Shown here: positions 38,448 through 46,938 of the stretch, in pieces
How the letters are laid out: each line of letters opens with the position of its first letter
How positions within the stretch are numbered: the stretch's first letter is position 1
Translations under genes and position numbers: made by a program
Source: Actinosynnema pretiosum
Lineage (GTDB): Bacteria > Actinomycetota > Actinomycetes > Mycobacteriales > Pseudonocardiaceae
Assembly: GCF_024171695.1 (NCBI RefSeq)
Contig: NZ_JAMTCF010000017.1
Location: forward strand, 1-64,000
Direction: 5' to 3'
DNA length: 64,000 nucleotides
Notes under the pieces: generated by a model
Told to the model about the DNA's origin: nothing
Database searches by the model: none
The model's input: only the letters and a program-made list of their open reading frames with translations

Positions 38448-38761
38448 GGGCGTCACCCTAGTTCATTACGGGTCTTGACCGATCCTGCCTGCGCAAATCC
38501 GCCGAACCGCGCGCCAAACCGGACGAGCGTTCTGGAAGAAGCCCCTGACCTGCTGCGATGGTGTGATCCCCACCGCACTCGGTGATGCCCTACGCTGCCA
38601 CACCTGGCGAACCCAGGCTTCGCGGACCACCATTCGGTCGCAACTCGACCCCGAATGGGTGGTTCGCGCTCCATTAACACCGAACGGCCCCGTCGATCAC
38701 GCGCGACAACGCGATCCGGAGTGCTGACCGGCCTCACGCGCCGCAGGAAGGACCAGGTCAA

Positions 38762-39940
38762 GTGACCGCAGTGAACGACACCCCAGTCCAGCTCACCGAC
38801 GACGAGATCTTCACCGCCCACGAGGGCGGCAAGCTCGCCGTCGGGGCCACCGCCTCGCTCGCCGACCCCAGGGCGCTCTCCATCGCCTACACGCCCGGCG
38901 TGGCCAGGGTCAGCCGCGCCATCGCGCAGGACCCCTCGCTCGCCGACCGCTACACCTGGGCGGGCCGCCTGGTCGCCGTGGTCAGCGACGGCACCGCCGT
39001 GCTGGGCCTCGGCGACATCGGCCCGCGCGCCTCGCTGCCCGTCATGGAGGGCAAGGCCGCGCTGTTCAAGACCTTCGGCGGCCTCGACTCCATCCCGCTG
39101 GTGCTCGACACCACCGACGTGGACGAGATCGTCGAGACCCTGGTCCGGCTGCGCCCGTCCTTCGGCGCGGTCAACCTGGAGGACGTCTCCGCCCCGCGCT
39201 GCTTCGAGCTGGAGGCGAAGCTGATCGAGGCGCTGGACGTGCCGGTCATGCACGACGACCAGCACGGCACGGCGGTCGTCGCGCTCGCCGCCCTGCGCGG
39301 CGCGAACACCGTGCTGGGCAAGGACATCGCCGACCAGCGCGTGGTCGTCTCCGGCGCGGGCGCGGCGGGCGTCGCCATCACCCGCATCCTGCTCGCGGCG
39401 GGCGCGGGCGAGGTGACCCTGGTGGACTCGCGCGGGATCATCCACGCCGGACGCGCCGGGCTGAACCCGGTGAAGGAGCAGCTGGCCCCGCTCACCAACG
39501 GCAGCGGGCTGCGCGGCGGCCTGGACGTCGCGCTGCGCGGCGCGGACGTGTTCGTCGGCGTCTCCTCGGCGCAGGTGCCCGAGGAGCAGGTGGCGAGCAT
39601 GGCCGCCGGGTCCGTGGTGTTCGCGCTGTCCAACCCGGACCCCGAGGTGCACCCCGAGGTCGCGGCCAGGCACGCCGCCGTCGTGGCCACCGGGCGCAGC
39701 GACTTCCCCAACCAGATCAACAACGTGCTGGCCTTCCCCGGCATCTTCCGGGGCGCGCTGGACGCGGGCGCCAAGCGCATCACCGAGGGCATGAAGCTGG
39801 CCGCCGCCGGGGCGATCGCCGCCGTGGCCGCCGAGGACCTCGCGGTGGACCGGATCGTGCCGAGCGCGCTCGACCCCAGGGTCGGGCCGGAAGTCGCCGC
39901 CGCTGTGGCCTTGGCAGCGGCCGAAGACGGAGTAGCCTGA
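38762..39940 (+). CDS. NAD(P)-dependent malic enzyme
   Basis: Oxidative decarboxylation of malate to pyruvate. It has 392 residues, the short bacterial form lacking the phosphotransacetylase domain of MaeB. Signatures are IAYTPGVARVSRAIAQDP, SDGTAVLGLGDIGPRASLPVMEGK, the metal site PRCFELEAKL and MHDDQHGTAVVALAAL, and the nucleotide-binding VVVSGAGAAGVAI. The GTG 38762 start follows a GGAAGGA site. Cofactor preference cannot be read from the sequence. Confidence 0.94.
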   Translation: MTAVNDTPVQLTDDEIFTAHEGGKLAVGATASLADPRALSIAYTPGVARVSRAIAQDPSLADRYTWAGRLVAVVSDGTAVLGLGDIGPRASLPVMEGKAALFKTFGGLDSIPLVLDTTDVDEIVETLVRLRPSFGAVNLEDVSAPRCFELEAKLIEALDVPVMHDDQHGTAVVALAALRGANTVLGKDIADQRVVVSGAGAAGVAITRILLAAGAGEVTLVDSRGIIHAGRAGLNPVKEQLAPLTNGSGLRGGLDVALRGADVFVGVSSAQVPEEQVASMAAGSVVFALSNPDPEVHPEVAARHAAVVATGRSDFPNQINNVLAFPGIFRGALDAGAKRITEGMKLAAAGAIAAVAAEDLAVDRIVPSALDPRVGPEVAAAVALAAAEDGVA

Positions 39941-40178
39941 TCCCCTGTCGGAGTTGGGAGAGCTCCGGCCGACGCTGTCCGTCTTCTTCTCGGGAAAACG
40001 ACGCCACGATCGGGTTCAATCGTTAGTCCGTTAAGGGGTGGGACGTGACGCTGCTAGGCGCTAGCGTCCTTCTCTTCCGGGGGAACGATCCCCGGTCGAG
40101 GGGACCGCTTTCGCGGGTGGTCCACGGGGCAGCGGCCGGGCCGGGCATCCCCGCCCCCAGACACGGGAAGGTGGGACC

Positions 40179-43100
40179 GTGCCCAAGCGGGTTGGCCGCG
40201 CTCCAGTGGTGCTTGACGACCCCGAGGGGCCTGCGCGACCCGAGGCCGTCGCGCTGGGCGGCGTGACGCTGCCCGACCCGCCCTCGCTGCTGTGCGACCC
40301 CGAGGGCGTCGTGGTCCGGGCCAACGTCGCGGTGGCCGTGCTCGCCGGGGTCGCCGACCCCGACGCGCTCGTCGGCCGCCCCCTGGGCGAGCTGCTCGCG
40401 GGCGACCCGCCGGAGCACCGGCTCACCCGCGCCGACGGCGCCGGGGTCGCCGTGCGGGTCGTGCGCGTCCCGGCCGCCGAGCCGGGGTTCAGCACCGTCC
40501 TGCTCGTGGACGTGTCCGACCTGGCCAAGTCCGCCGACGAGCTGCGCGACGAGCAGCGGCGGCTGCGCGCGGTCCAGCGCGTGGCCGCCATCGGCTCCTG
40601 GGAGTACGACCCGGACACCGGCGCGACCGTCTGGTCCGAGACCCACTACGAGCTGCTCGGCATCGCGCCGGGCTCGGTCGTGCCCGGCGCGCAGGCCGTG
40701 CTCGACGTGACCCACCCGGACGACCACGACGTGGTCGCCAACTACTGGAGCAACCGGGAGATCACCGGCGCGCCGATAGACATCGTCTACCGGGTCATCC
40801 GGCCGGACGGCGAGCTGCGCTGGATCAGGGGCGTCGCCGAGGCCGAGCTGCGCGCCGACGGCCGCGCCCGGCTGATCACCGGCTTCATCAGGGACATCAC
40901 CGAGCAGTGGCGCGCCGACCGGGCGCTGGCCACCGAGCGCGCGCGCCTGCTGGAGGCGCAGCGGATCGCCCGCATCGGCAGCTGGACCTACGACGTGCGG
41001 GCCCGCTCGCTGCACCGCAGCGAGGTGCTGCTGGAGATGTACTCGGCGCTCGGCGTCTCGCCCGACCGCCACGACCTGCTCGGCGGCGTGCACCCCGACG
41101 ACCGCCCGCACCTGCTGGAGCTGCGCCGGAAGCTGTTGCGCGCCAAGGACGGCCGCACGCAGGAGGCCGAGGTCCGCAGCGAGCTGGGCGAGCGGGTCTA
41201 CGTGTGCCGCGCCCGCGTCGAGCGCGAACCCGGCGGGCGCGCCCCGGTGCGGCTGCACGGGACCGTGCAGGACGTCACCGAGGCGCGGGCCATGGAGCGT
41301 CAGCTGCGCGAGGACCGGCGCAGGCTCGCCGACGCCCAGCGCGCGGCCAGGCTCGGCGTGTGGGAGTGGGACCTCGCGACCGGCGAGGTGGTGTGGTCGG
41401 ACATGCTCGCCGAGCTGTTCGGCGTGCCGCGCGACGAGCGCACCACGTACCGGACCTACCTGGACCTGGTGCACCCGGACGACCGGGGCTGGGTCGACGA
41501 CATGTGGCAGCAGCTGGCCACCGAGGAGACGCCGGTGCAGTGCGAGCACCGGATCGTGCGGCGCGACGGGGCGGTGCGGGTGTTCCGCAGCCACGGCGTC
41601 GTCATCAACGGGCCGGACGGGCGCACGCTCGCCGTGGGCACCGCGCAGGACATCACCGAGCAGCGCGTCGCCGAGACCCGGATGCAGCGCTCCAGCCAGC
41701 GGTTCGCCGACCTGGTGTCGCTGACCCCGGTCGGCATCGGGCTGTTCGACGAGGGCGAGCGGCTGGTGGAGGCCAACGACGCGCTGTGCGACCTGCTGGG
41801 CATGGATCTGGAGCAGTTGCGCGGCATGACCGCCGAGCAGCTGACCGACCCGGCCGATAACGACGACCGGTTGCAGTCGGTCAGCCGGATGACCGAGTTC
41901 GGCGCGGAGCGGGCGCACAAGATCCCGCAGCGGATACTGGTCAGGCCGGACGGCGAGCGGGTCTACTGCGAGCTGCACATCGCGCTGTCCGTGCAGGACG
42001 ACGGCAGGCGGTTCTGGCTCATCGTCTTCCAGGACATCACCGAGCGCCGCCGCACCGCCGAGGCGCTGCGCCACCAGGCCACCCACGACGACCTGACCGG
42101 CCTGCCGAACCGGGCGCTGGTCAAGGAACTGCTCGGCGAGCTGCTGGAGGGCGGTGACCGGGCGAAGGTCGCGGTGCTGTTCTGCGACATCGACAACTTC
42201 AAGCGGGTCAACGACTCCCTCGGCCACGACGCCGGTGACGAGCTGCTCGTCGCGCTGGCGCGGCGGCTGGAGGGCGGGCTGCCCGACGGGTGCACGGCGG
42301 CCCGGCTGTCCGGCGACGAGTACGTGATCATCTGCGAGAACATCGACGCGGTGGGCGGCGTGGACGCGCTGGCCACCCGCGTCGCCGGGCTGCTGCGCAC
42401 GGCCGTCCCGGTGCACGGGCAGCTGGTCCGGGTGTCGGCGTCGATCGGCGCGGCGGTGCCCAACGGTTCGCGCGCCACCGGCGCGGACCTGCTGCGGTTC
42501 GCGGACGCGGCGATGTTCGAGGCCAAGCGGTCCGGCGCCGGGCGGGTGTCGCTGGCGTCGGCGGCGCTGATCGCGTCGGCCGACCGGCAGGTGCACCTGG
42601 AGGGGCAGCTGCGGGACGCGCTCGCCCACGACGGGCTGGCGCTGCACTACCAGCCGGTGGTCGGCGTGGACGGGTCGGTGCAGACCGCCGAGGCGCTGGT
42701 GCGGTGGCCGCACCCGGACCGGGGGCTGCTGTCGCCGGACATCTTCCTGCCCGTCGCCGAGCAGGGCGACCTGCTGCGCGAGCTGGACCGGTGGGTGCTG
42801 CGGACCGCGCTCAAGGAGGCCGCGACCTGGCCAGCGCCGGACGGCAAGCCCGTGGCGGTGGCGGTGAACCTGGCCGGGCTGGTGCCCGGCGACCCGGAGT
42901 TCGTGGACATCGTGTCGGCGACCATCGCCGAGTCGGGCATCCCGTGGGACCGGGTGGTGCTGGAGCTGGTGGAGACGGCGCTGGTCGACCTGCCCTCGCG
43001 GGTGCGGCAGTCCATGGCGGAGCTGGTCGAGCGCGGCGTGCAGTTCGCGGTGGACGACTTCGGCACCGGGTACTCGTCGCTGGCGCGGCTCAAGGACCTG

Positions 43101-43373
43101 CCCGCGCAGATCATCAAGGTGGACCGGCGGTTCGTGGCCGGGGTGGGCAGCGACTCGTCGGACTTCGCGGTGGCGCGGGCCGTGGTGGACATGGCGCGGG
43201 CGATGGGGCGCAAGTGCGTCGCGGAGGGCGTCGAGACGGCCACCCAGTTCCACGTGCTGCGCGGGGTCGGGGTGGACGCGTACCAGGGGTGGTTGTTCTC
43301 CCGGCCGGTGCCGCCGAAGGAGTTCCGGGCGGTGCTCGCGCTGGGGCCGCTGCACATCCCCAAGGCCGGGTGA
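40179..43373 (+). CDS. Multi-PAS GGDEF-EAL protein with degenerate GGDEF motif
   Basis: A 1064-residue soluble c-di-GMP signalling protein. An N-terminal PAS-like segment (about 35-125) is followed by four more PAS/PAC units (about 130-245, 255-375, 380-495 and 505-625), each ending in a DITE-type PAC. GGDEF spans about 635-790, but the active loop is RLSGDEY (residues 709-715) rather than GGDEF. EAL spans about 805-1055 with intact EAL (E838), NLAG, ELVETAL, DDFGTGYSSL, IKVDRRF and AEGVET. Phosphodiesterase output is likely and cyclase activity doubtful. GTG 40179 follows GGGAAGG. It may be sensor-gated, but no membrane segment is seen. Confidence 0.93.
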   Translation: MPKRVGRAPVVLDDPEGPARPEAVALGGVTLPDPPSLLCDPEGVVVRANVAVAVLAGVADPDALVGRPLGELLAGDPPEHRLTRADGAGVAVRVVRVPAAEPGFSTVLLVDVSDLAKSADELRDEQRRLRAVQRVAAIGSWEYDPDTGATVWSETHYELLGIAPGSVVPGAQAVLDVTHPDDHDVVANYWSNREITGAPIDIVYRVIRPDGELRWIRGVAEAELRADGRARLITGFIRDITEQWRADRALATERARLLEAQRIARIGSWTYDVRARSLHRSEVLLEMYSALGVSPDRHDLLGGVHPDDRPHLLELRRKLLRAKDGRTQEAEVRSELGERVYVCRARVEREPGGRAPVRLHGTVQDVTEARAMERQLREDRRRLADAQRAARLGVWEWDLATGEVVWSDMLAELFGVPRDERTTYRTYLDLVHPDDRGWVDDMWQQLATEETPVQCEHRIVRRDGAVRVFRSHGVVINGPDGRTLAVGTAQDITEQRVAETRMQRSSQRFADLVSLTPVGIGLFDEGERLVEANDALCDLLGMDLEQLRGMTAEQLTDPADNDDRLQSVSRMTEFGAERAHKIPQRILVRPDGERVYCELHIALSVQDDGRRFWLIVFQDITERRRTAEALRHQATHDDLTGLPNRALVKELLGELLEGGDRAKVAVLFCDIDNFKRVNDSLGHDAGDELLVALARRLEGGLPDGCTAARLSGDEYVIICENIDAVGGVDALATRVAGLLRTAVPVHGQLVRVSASIGAAVPNGSRATGADLLRFADAAMFEAKRSGAGRVSLASAALIASADRQVHLEGQLRDALAHDGLALHYQPVVGVDGSVQTAEALVRWPHPDRGLLSPDIFLPVAEQGDLLRELDRWVLRTALKEAATWPAPDGKPVAVAVNLAGLVPGDPEFVDIVSATIAESGIPWDRVVLELVETALVDLPSRVRQSMAELVERGVQFAVDDFGTGYSSLARLKDLPAQIIKVDRRFVAGVGSDSSDFAVARAVVDMARAMGRKCVAEGVETATQFHVLRGVGVDAYQGWLFSRPVPPKEFRAVLALGPLHIPKAG

Positions 43374-43504
43374 GGGCGCCCCTCCCGGTGTGACGCGCCG
43401 CGCAGGGCCGAGGTCTTTTGTCGGATTTCGGCCACTCGATCGTGGGGTGAGCGCCATACTCCCGCTCCGGGACCAGTGTTCGTGCTGGTCAGGGGAGGGG
43501 AAAC

Positions 43505-44026
43505 GTGGAGCCCGAACGGGTGATCGCCGAGTTGGAGGCCAGGGCCCGTGACCTGGCCGCGCGGTCGGCGCAGGCGCAGGAGCAGATCCGGCATGCGTCG
43601 GCGACCGTGCGCGCCAAGGACGGGGCGGTCTCGGTGACCGTGGCGCCGAACGGGGCGGTGCAGGCGATCGAGTTCTCGCCGAAGGCGGGCGAGCTGTCGC
43701 ACGTGCAGCTGGGGCAGGTCGTGATGGGGGTGCTGCGGCAGGCCCAGGCGCAGGCGGCGCGGCAGGTCGCGGCGGTGCTGGAACCGGACTTCGGCGGGAC
43801 GCAGGCGATGGAGTTCCTGACCGGGTTCATCCCGGTGGAGGAGGTCGAGGAGCCCCCGGCGCGGGAGCGCGAGGAGGGCAGCGTGCTGCGGGACGAGTCC
43901 TGGGGCGCCGGACCGGCGCGACCGGGCTACTCGGCCCCGCCCACGCCCCCGGCCCCGCCCGCGCGGCGGCCTGCGGACCGGGGCGAGCCGGACGAGGACG
44001 ACGGCTTCGGGCCGGTGCTCAGGTGA
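43505..44026 (+). CDS. YbaB/EbfC-family protein heading a type VII-type cluster
   Basis: A 173-residue protein with a YbaB/EbfC-like N-terminal domain: coiled helix LEARARDLAARSAQAQEQIRHAS, then SVTVAPNGAVQAIEFSPK and GQVVMGVLRQAQAQAARQVAAVL. A long acidic, Pro-rich tail (PPTPPAPPARRPADRGEPDED) follows. In actinomycetes such proteins commonly precede type VII secretion targets rather than acting as the classical nucleoid protein. GTG 43505. It overlaps the next gene by 4 bases. Confidence 0.82.
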   Translation: MEPERVIAELEARARDLAARSAQAQEQIRHASATVRAKDGAVSVTVAPNGAVQAIEFSPKAGELSHVQLGQVVMGVLRQAQAQAARQVAAVLEPDFGGTQAMEFLTGFIPVEEVEEPPAREREEGSVLRDESWGAGPARPGYSAPPTPPAPPARRPADRGEPDEDDGFGPVLR

Positions 44027-44331
44027 GCGGCGGCGGGTACGAGGTCGTCACCGGGCAGCTGGAGGCGTTCGCCGAGGCGCAGGACGGGCGCGGCGGCGAG
44101 GTGGGCGCTGCGGCGGGCAAGGCCGGTGGAGTGAGCCTGGGCGGGGAGACGTTTGGGGTGCTGCTGTCGTTCTTCGCGAACGGCGCGGAGAGCGCGGCGG
44201 CGGAGGTCGTCGAGGGGATCGAGCGGCTGGCGGCGGCGTACGGGGAGGCGGCGGGGGACACCAGGGCCACCGCGGCGGAGTACGCGGCCGTGGAGGACGG
44301 GAACGCGGCGGGGTTCGGGGGTGAGGGCTGA
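44023..44331 (+). CDS. EspC-like type VII secretion target
   Basis: A 102-residue helical protein with the WXG100/EspC-like pattern (YEVVTGQLEAFAEAQDGRGGEVG, FGVLLSFFANGAESAAAEVVEGIERLAAAYGEAAGDTRATAAEY). No signal peptide and a Gly-rich end are typical of ESX small partner proteins. It overlaps both neighbours (ATGA with the upstream gene, one base with the next). It probably forms a helical hairpin with the N-terminal region of the next gene product; that pairing is inferred from position. Confidence 0.75.
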   Translation: MSGGGYEVVTGQLEAFAEAQDGRGGEVGAAAGKAGGVSLGGETFGVLLSFFANGAESAAAEVVEGIERLAAAYGEAAGDTRATAAEYAAVEDGNAAGFGGEG

Positions 44332-45581
44332 TGGTGGAGTGGACGGGGTTCGGCGACGGGGTGATGAGTCCGGACAACGTGGCTGGGGCGGGACCGGTCG
44401 AGTCCCTGTTCCAGACGATCGAATCCCTGACGCGGGACGGTGACAAGGACGTCGCCGAGATCGCGATGAACGGCGGCGCGCTCGCCCTTGACGTGCTCGG
44501 GGCCGCGCTCGACCCGCTGGGCGCGCTCGGCACGGCCGGTATCGGCTGGTTGATTGAGCACGTGTCCTTCCTGCGCGAGCCGCTGGACTACCTGGCGGGC
44601 GACGGCGACCGGATCAAGGCCGCCGTGGGGACGTGGAACGAGACCGGCGCGGCGCTGGACAAGATCGCTCAGGCGCAGCACGACGCCATCGGCGCCCAGG
44701 TGTCGGGGTGGCAGCAGCAGGCAGCCGACGCGTTCCGCGCCAGCCAGGGGCAGTTGGTGGACGAGACGCTGGCGCTCAGCCGCTCCTGCGTGTCCGTCGC
44801 CGGGGAGATCGCCACGGCCGGCACGATCACGGCCACGATCCGGGGCACCATCCGGGACCTGATCGCCATGTTCGTCTGGGAGGTCGTCCGGAACGCGGTC
44901 ATCGCGCTCGCGTCCTCCGTGGTCAGCTTCGGCAGCTCCCTCGCCGCGTTCACCGCGTGGGCGGTCGGGCGCGGGGCGGTCGTGCTGGGCAAGATCACGC
45001 AGAAGTTGAGCAAGCTGGTGAGCGTTGTCACCCGCGTCCTTGGGCGGATCAAGCAGCTCACCGGTGCGCTGGGGCGCGCGCTGAAGGGGCTGGCGCGCTT
45101 CGGGAAGAAGGCGGGCGGGGGTGCGCCCTCGCCCGGCGCACCGCGCTTCCCCGGACTGGACAACCTGGGCAAGAGCCTGGACGACGTCGGCAAGCGCTTG
45201 GCCGACCGGGGGACCACGGCGCCGTCGTTGAGCGATGCCGCGGCCAAGGCGCGGCAGGGAGCGGGGGAGTTCGCAGACCGGTACAAGGACGCGGGCAACG
45301 TCGCGCAGAAGTTCGCCGAGCAGCACCACGTGTCCAAGCTCGACCAACTCACTCCCGTCGCGGACGCCTACACCCCGTTCAAGCCGATCACCCGCGCGGA
45401 CGGGACCGTGTCGCCGCACTCGGTGCCCAGCATCGGTGACCGGGGTTTCCAGACGAAGATCCTCGCCGACTACCTCCGGGAGACCGCCAAGCAGGACGAG
45501 TTGGAGGCGGAGGGGACCGAGGACGAGGCGGGCAGAACCGCCCCCTTGTTCAAGCGCCAGACGGGATACCTGGACGAGTGA
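44331..45581 (+). CDS. WXG-like type VII effector candidate, copy 1
   Basis: A 416-residue protein opening MVEWTGFGDGVMSPDNVAG. Residues about 60-150 form the helical WXG100-like segment, with GWQQQAADAFRASQGQLV as the turn. Then come a membrane stretch (LIAMFVWEVVRNAVIALASSVV and SLAAFTAWAVGRGAVVLG), a basic region (KKAGGGAPSP) and a C-terminal domain ending RQTGYLDE. No known toxin catalytic motif is recognised. Its paralogue lies at 46938. Its stop overlaps the next gene by one base (TGATG). It is likely a secreted or membrane-inserting effector. Confidence 0.75.
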   Translation: MVEWTGFGDGVMSPDNVAGAGPVESLFQTIESLTRDGDKDVAEIAMNGGALALDVLGAALDPLGALGTAGIGWLIEHVSFLREPLDYLAGDGDRIKAAVGTWNETGAALDKIAQAQHDAIGAQVSGWQQQAADAFRASQGQLVDETLALSRSCVSVAGEIATAGTITATIRGTIRDLIAMFVWEVVRNAVIALASSVVSFGSSLAAFTAWAVGRGAVVLGKITQKLSKLVSVVTRVLGRIKQLTGALGRALKGLARFGKKAGGGAPSPGAPRFPGLDNLGKSLDDVGKRLADRGTTAPSLSDAAAKARQGAGEFADRYKDAGNVAQKFAEQHHVSKLDQLTPVADAYTPFKPITRADGTVSPHSVPSIGDRGFQTKILADYLRETAKQDELEAEGTEDEAGRTAPLFKRQTGYLDE

Positions 45582-46213
45582 TGGCCACAAAGCCCTCCGT
45601 GAAGAGGAGCAACCCGGTCCTCGTCGTTGTCGCGCTGCTCGGGGCCCTCGTCGGACCGCTCTTCGTCTTCTCCGAGACCAAGTGGGGTGTGGCGGGTCTT
45701 GTGGGCCTGGTTGCCTGGCTCATCGTGTCCGCGCTCCTCCTCGGCAGGCTCATCATGTTCCCGCTGGGAATCGTGGTGTTCATGCTGTCCTTCTTCGCGC
45801 TGGGCAGCTACGTGGAGCCGTGGTGGTACGAGCTTCGCGGCGAGAAGGTGGACGGATGCCTCGTCCTCGACGAGCGAAAGGGGAAGGGGGGACGGACCAG
45901 TCCGGATTTTTTCGTGCACCGGGTGCAGTGCGGTGATGATGTGCTCGTGTACGAGGACTCGGGCATGCAGGAGAGGGTCGAGGTCGGGAGCACGGTTTCG
46001 CTGATCGTGGACCGCGGGGGACTGCTGCCCCCGGTGATGACCATTCCAAACAGGGAGAACGCCCCGCTCGGACCGTACGCCCTGGGTGGTTACCTGCTGC
46101 TCACCATGGGGCACACGGCGGCCTCGGTCATCTTCCCCCCGCCGGTGCAGCCGCCCAAGCCCTCACGCCCGCCGCGAGGGCCGAAGTTTCCGCTGAAGAA
46201 GGATTCCACCTGA
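45581..46213 (+). CDS. Small membrane protein, partner candidate, copy 1
   Basis: A protein of about 210 residues with three N-terminal hydrophobic segments (NPVLVVVALLGALVGPLFVF, VAGLVGLVAWLIVSALLLG, MFPLGIVVFMLSFFALGSY) and a final TM near TMGHTAASVIF. Between them lies a soluble domain with YVEPWWYELRGEKVDGCLVLDE and VQCGDDVLVY, two conserved Cys residues. The same motif recurs in the other small membrane proteins of the cluster. Its start overlaps the effector stop, as immunity genes often do. Function is inferred only. Confidence 0.75.
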   Translation: MATKPSVKRSNPVLVVVALLGALVGPLFVFSETKWGVAGLVGLVAWLIVSALLLGRLIMFPLGIVVFMLSFFALGSYVEPWWYELRGEKVDGCLVLDERKGKGGRTSPDFFVHRVQCGDDVLVYEDSGMQERVEVGSTVSLIVDRGGLLPPVMTIPNRENAPLGPYALGGYLLLTMGHTAASVIFPPPVQPPKPSRPPRGPKFPLKKDST

Positions 46214-46299
46214 TGGCCGGGCGAGCGAACTCCGCGAAGCGGAGCGGCGAACCGGGTCTCATCGCCTTCGTGCTGCCCGGCGGGGGGTGATTTCCTCTG

Positions 46300-46938
46300 A
46301 TGGTTGTTCCGGGTAGCGGGTCCAGGGGGAAGAAGGTCAAAAGCCCGGTGCTCGTCGCTCTCGCGCTGCTGGGCGCGCTGATCGGACCGATCGGGATCTT
46401 CTCCGCTTTCGACTGGCACCCCCTCGGCTGGCTCGGCCTGTTCGTGAACTTCTTCTTCCTCCTCTTCATCGCGAAGCGGGCGATCGCGTTCTTCGTGGGG
46501 ATCCTGCTCTTCACGCTCTACGCGTCGATCCTGACCTTCTTCGTGGAACCGTGGTGGTACTCGCTCCACGGCGAGTGGGTGGACGGGTGCGTGCTGGTGG
46601 ACAGCGAGTACCAGAGCGGGGGCAGGCGCAGTTCGGGGTACTACGAGTACCGCTTCCGGTGCGGTGACCGGGTGTTGGAGAGCACCAGCAGGAGCGTGGA
46701 GTTCGTCAAGGTCGGCGACACGGTGTCGTTGTTGGTGGACAGCAGCGGGATGCTCCCCACGGCGGCGCCTGTGGCGAACGAGGAGAACGCTCCTTACGGG
46801 CCGTACGTGCTGGGGGCGTACTACCTGCTCTCGATGGGGAGCGTGCTGGTGGCGGCGCGCTTGCCCGAGCCCGCTGACCGGCCGAAGCCCAAGCCCAAGC
46901 GGAGCGCCGGTGGTCCGCTGAATGGTGACTTCCTCTGA
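46300..46938 (+). CDS. Small membrane protein, partner candidate, copy 2
   Basis: A 212-residue paralogue of the preceding protein. It has hydrophobic segments SPVLVALALLGALIGPIGIF, LGLFVNFFFLLFIA and IAFFVGILLFTLYASILTFF. FVEPWWYSLHGEWVDGCVLVDSE and FRCGDRVLEST follow (the same two Cys positions), and a late TM ends in Pro/Lys repeats PKPKPKRSAG. ATG 46300, with an alternative nearby. Its stop overlaps the next effector by one base. Two homologous membrane proteins in a row suggest duplication. Confidence 0.75.
   Translation: MVVPGSGSRGKKVKSPVLVALALLGALIGPIGIFSAFDWHPLGWLGLFVNFFFLLFIAKRAIAFFVGILLFTLYASILTFFVEPWWYSLHGEWVDGCVLVDSEYQSGGRRSSGYYEYRFRCGDRVLESTSRSVEFVKVGDTVSLLVDSSGMLPTAAPVANEENAPYGPYVLGAYYLLSMGSVLVAARLPEPADRPKPKPKRSAGGPLNGDFL

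Noticed and set aside
40005-40040. tRNA-like T-loop (GGTTCAATC)
   Set aside because: No acceptor stem, anticodon arm or CCA-like end can be fitted around it.
40020-40178. c-di-GMP riboswitch in front of the GGDEF-EAL gene
   Set aside because: I looked for a GEMM-like core and found only a small GACGCT/AGCGTC hairpin; support is insufficient.
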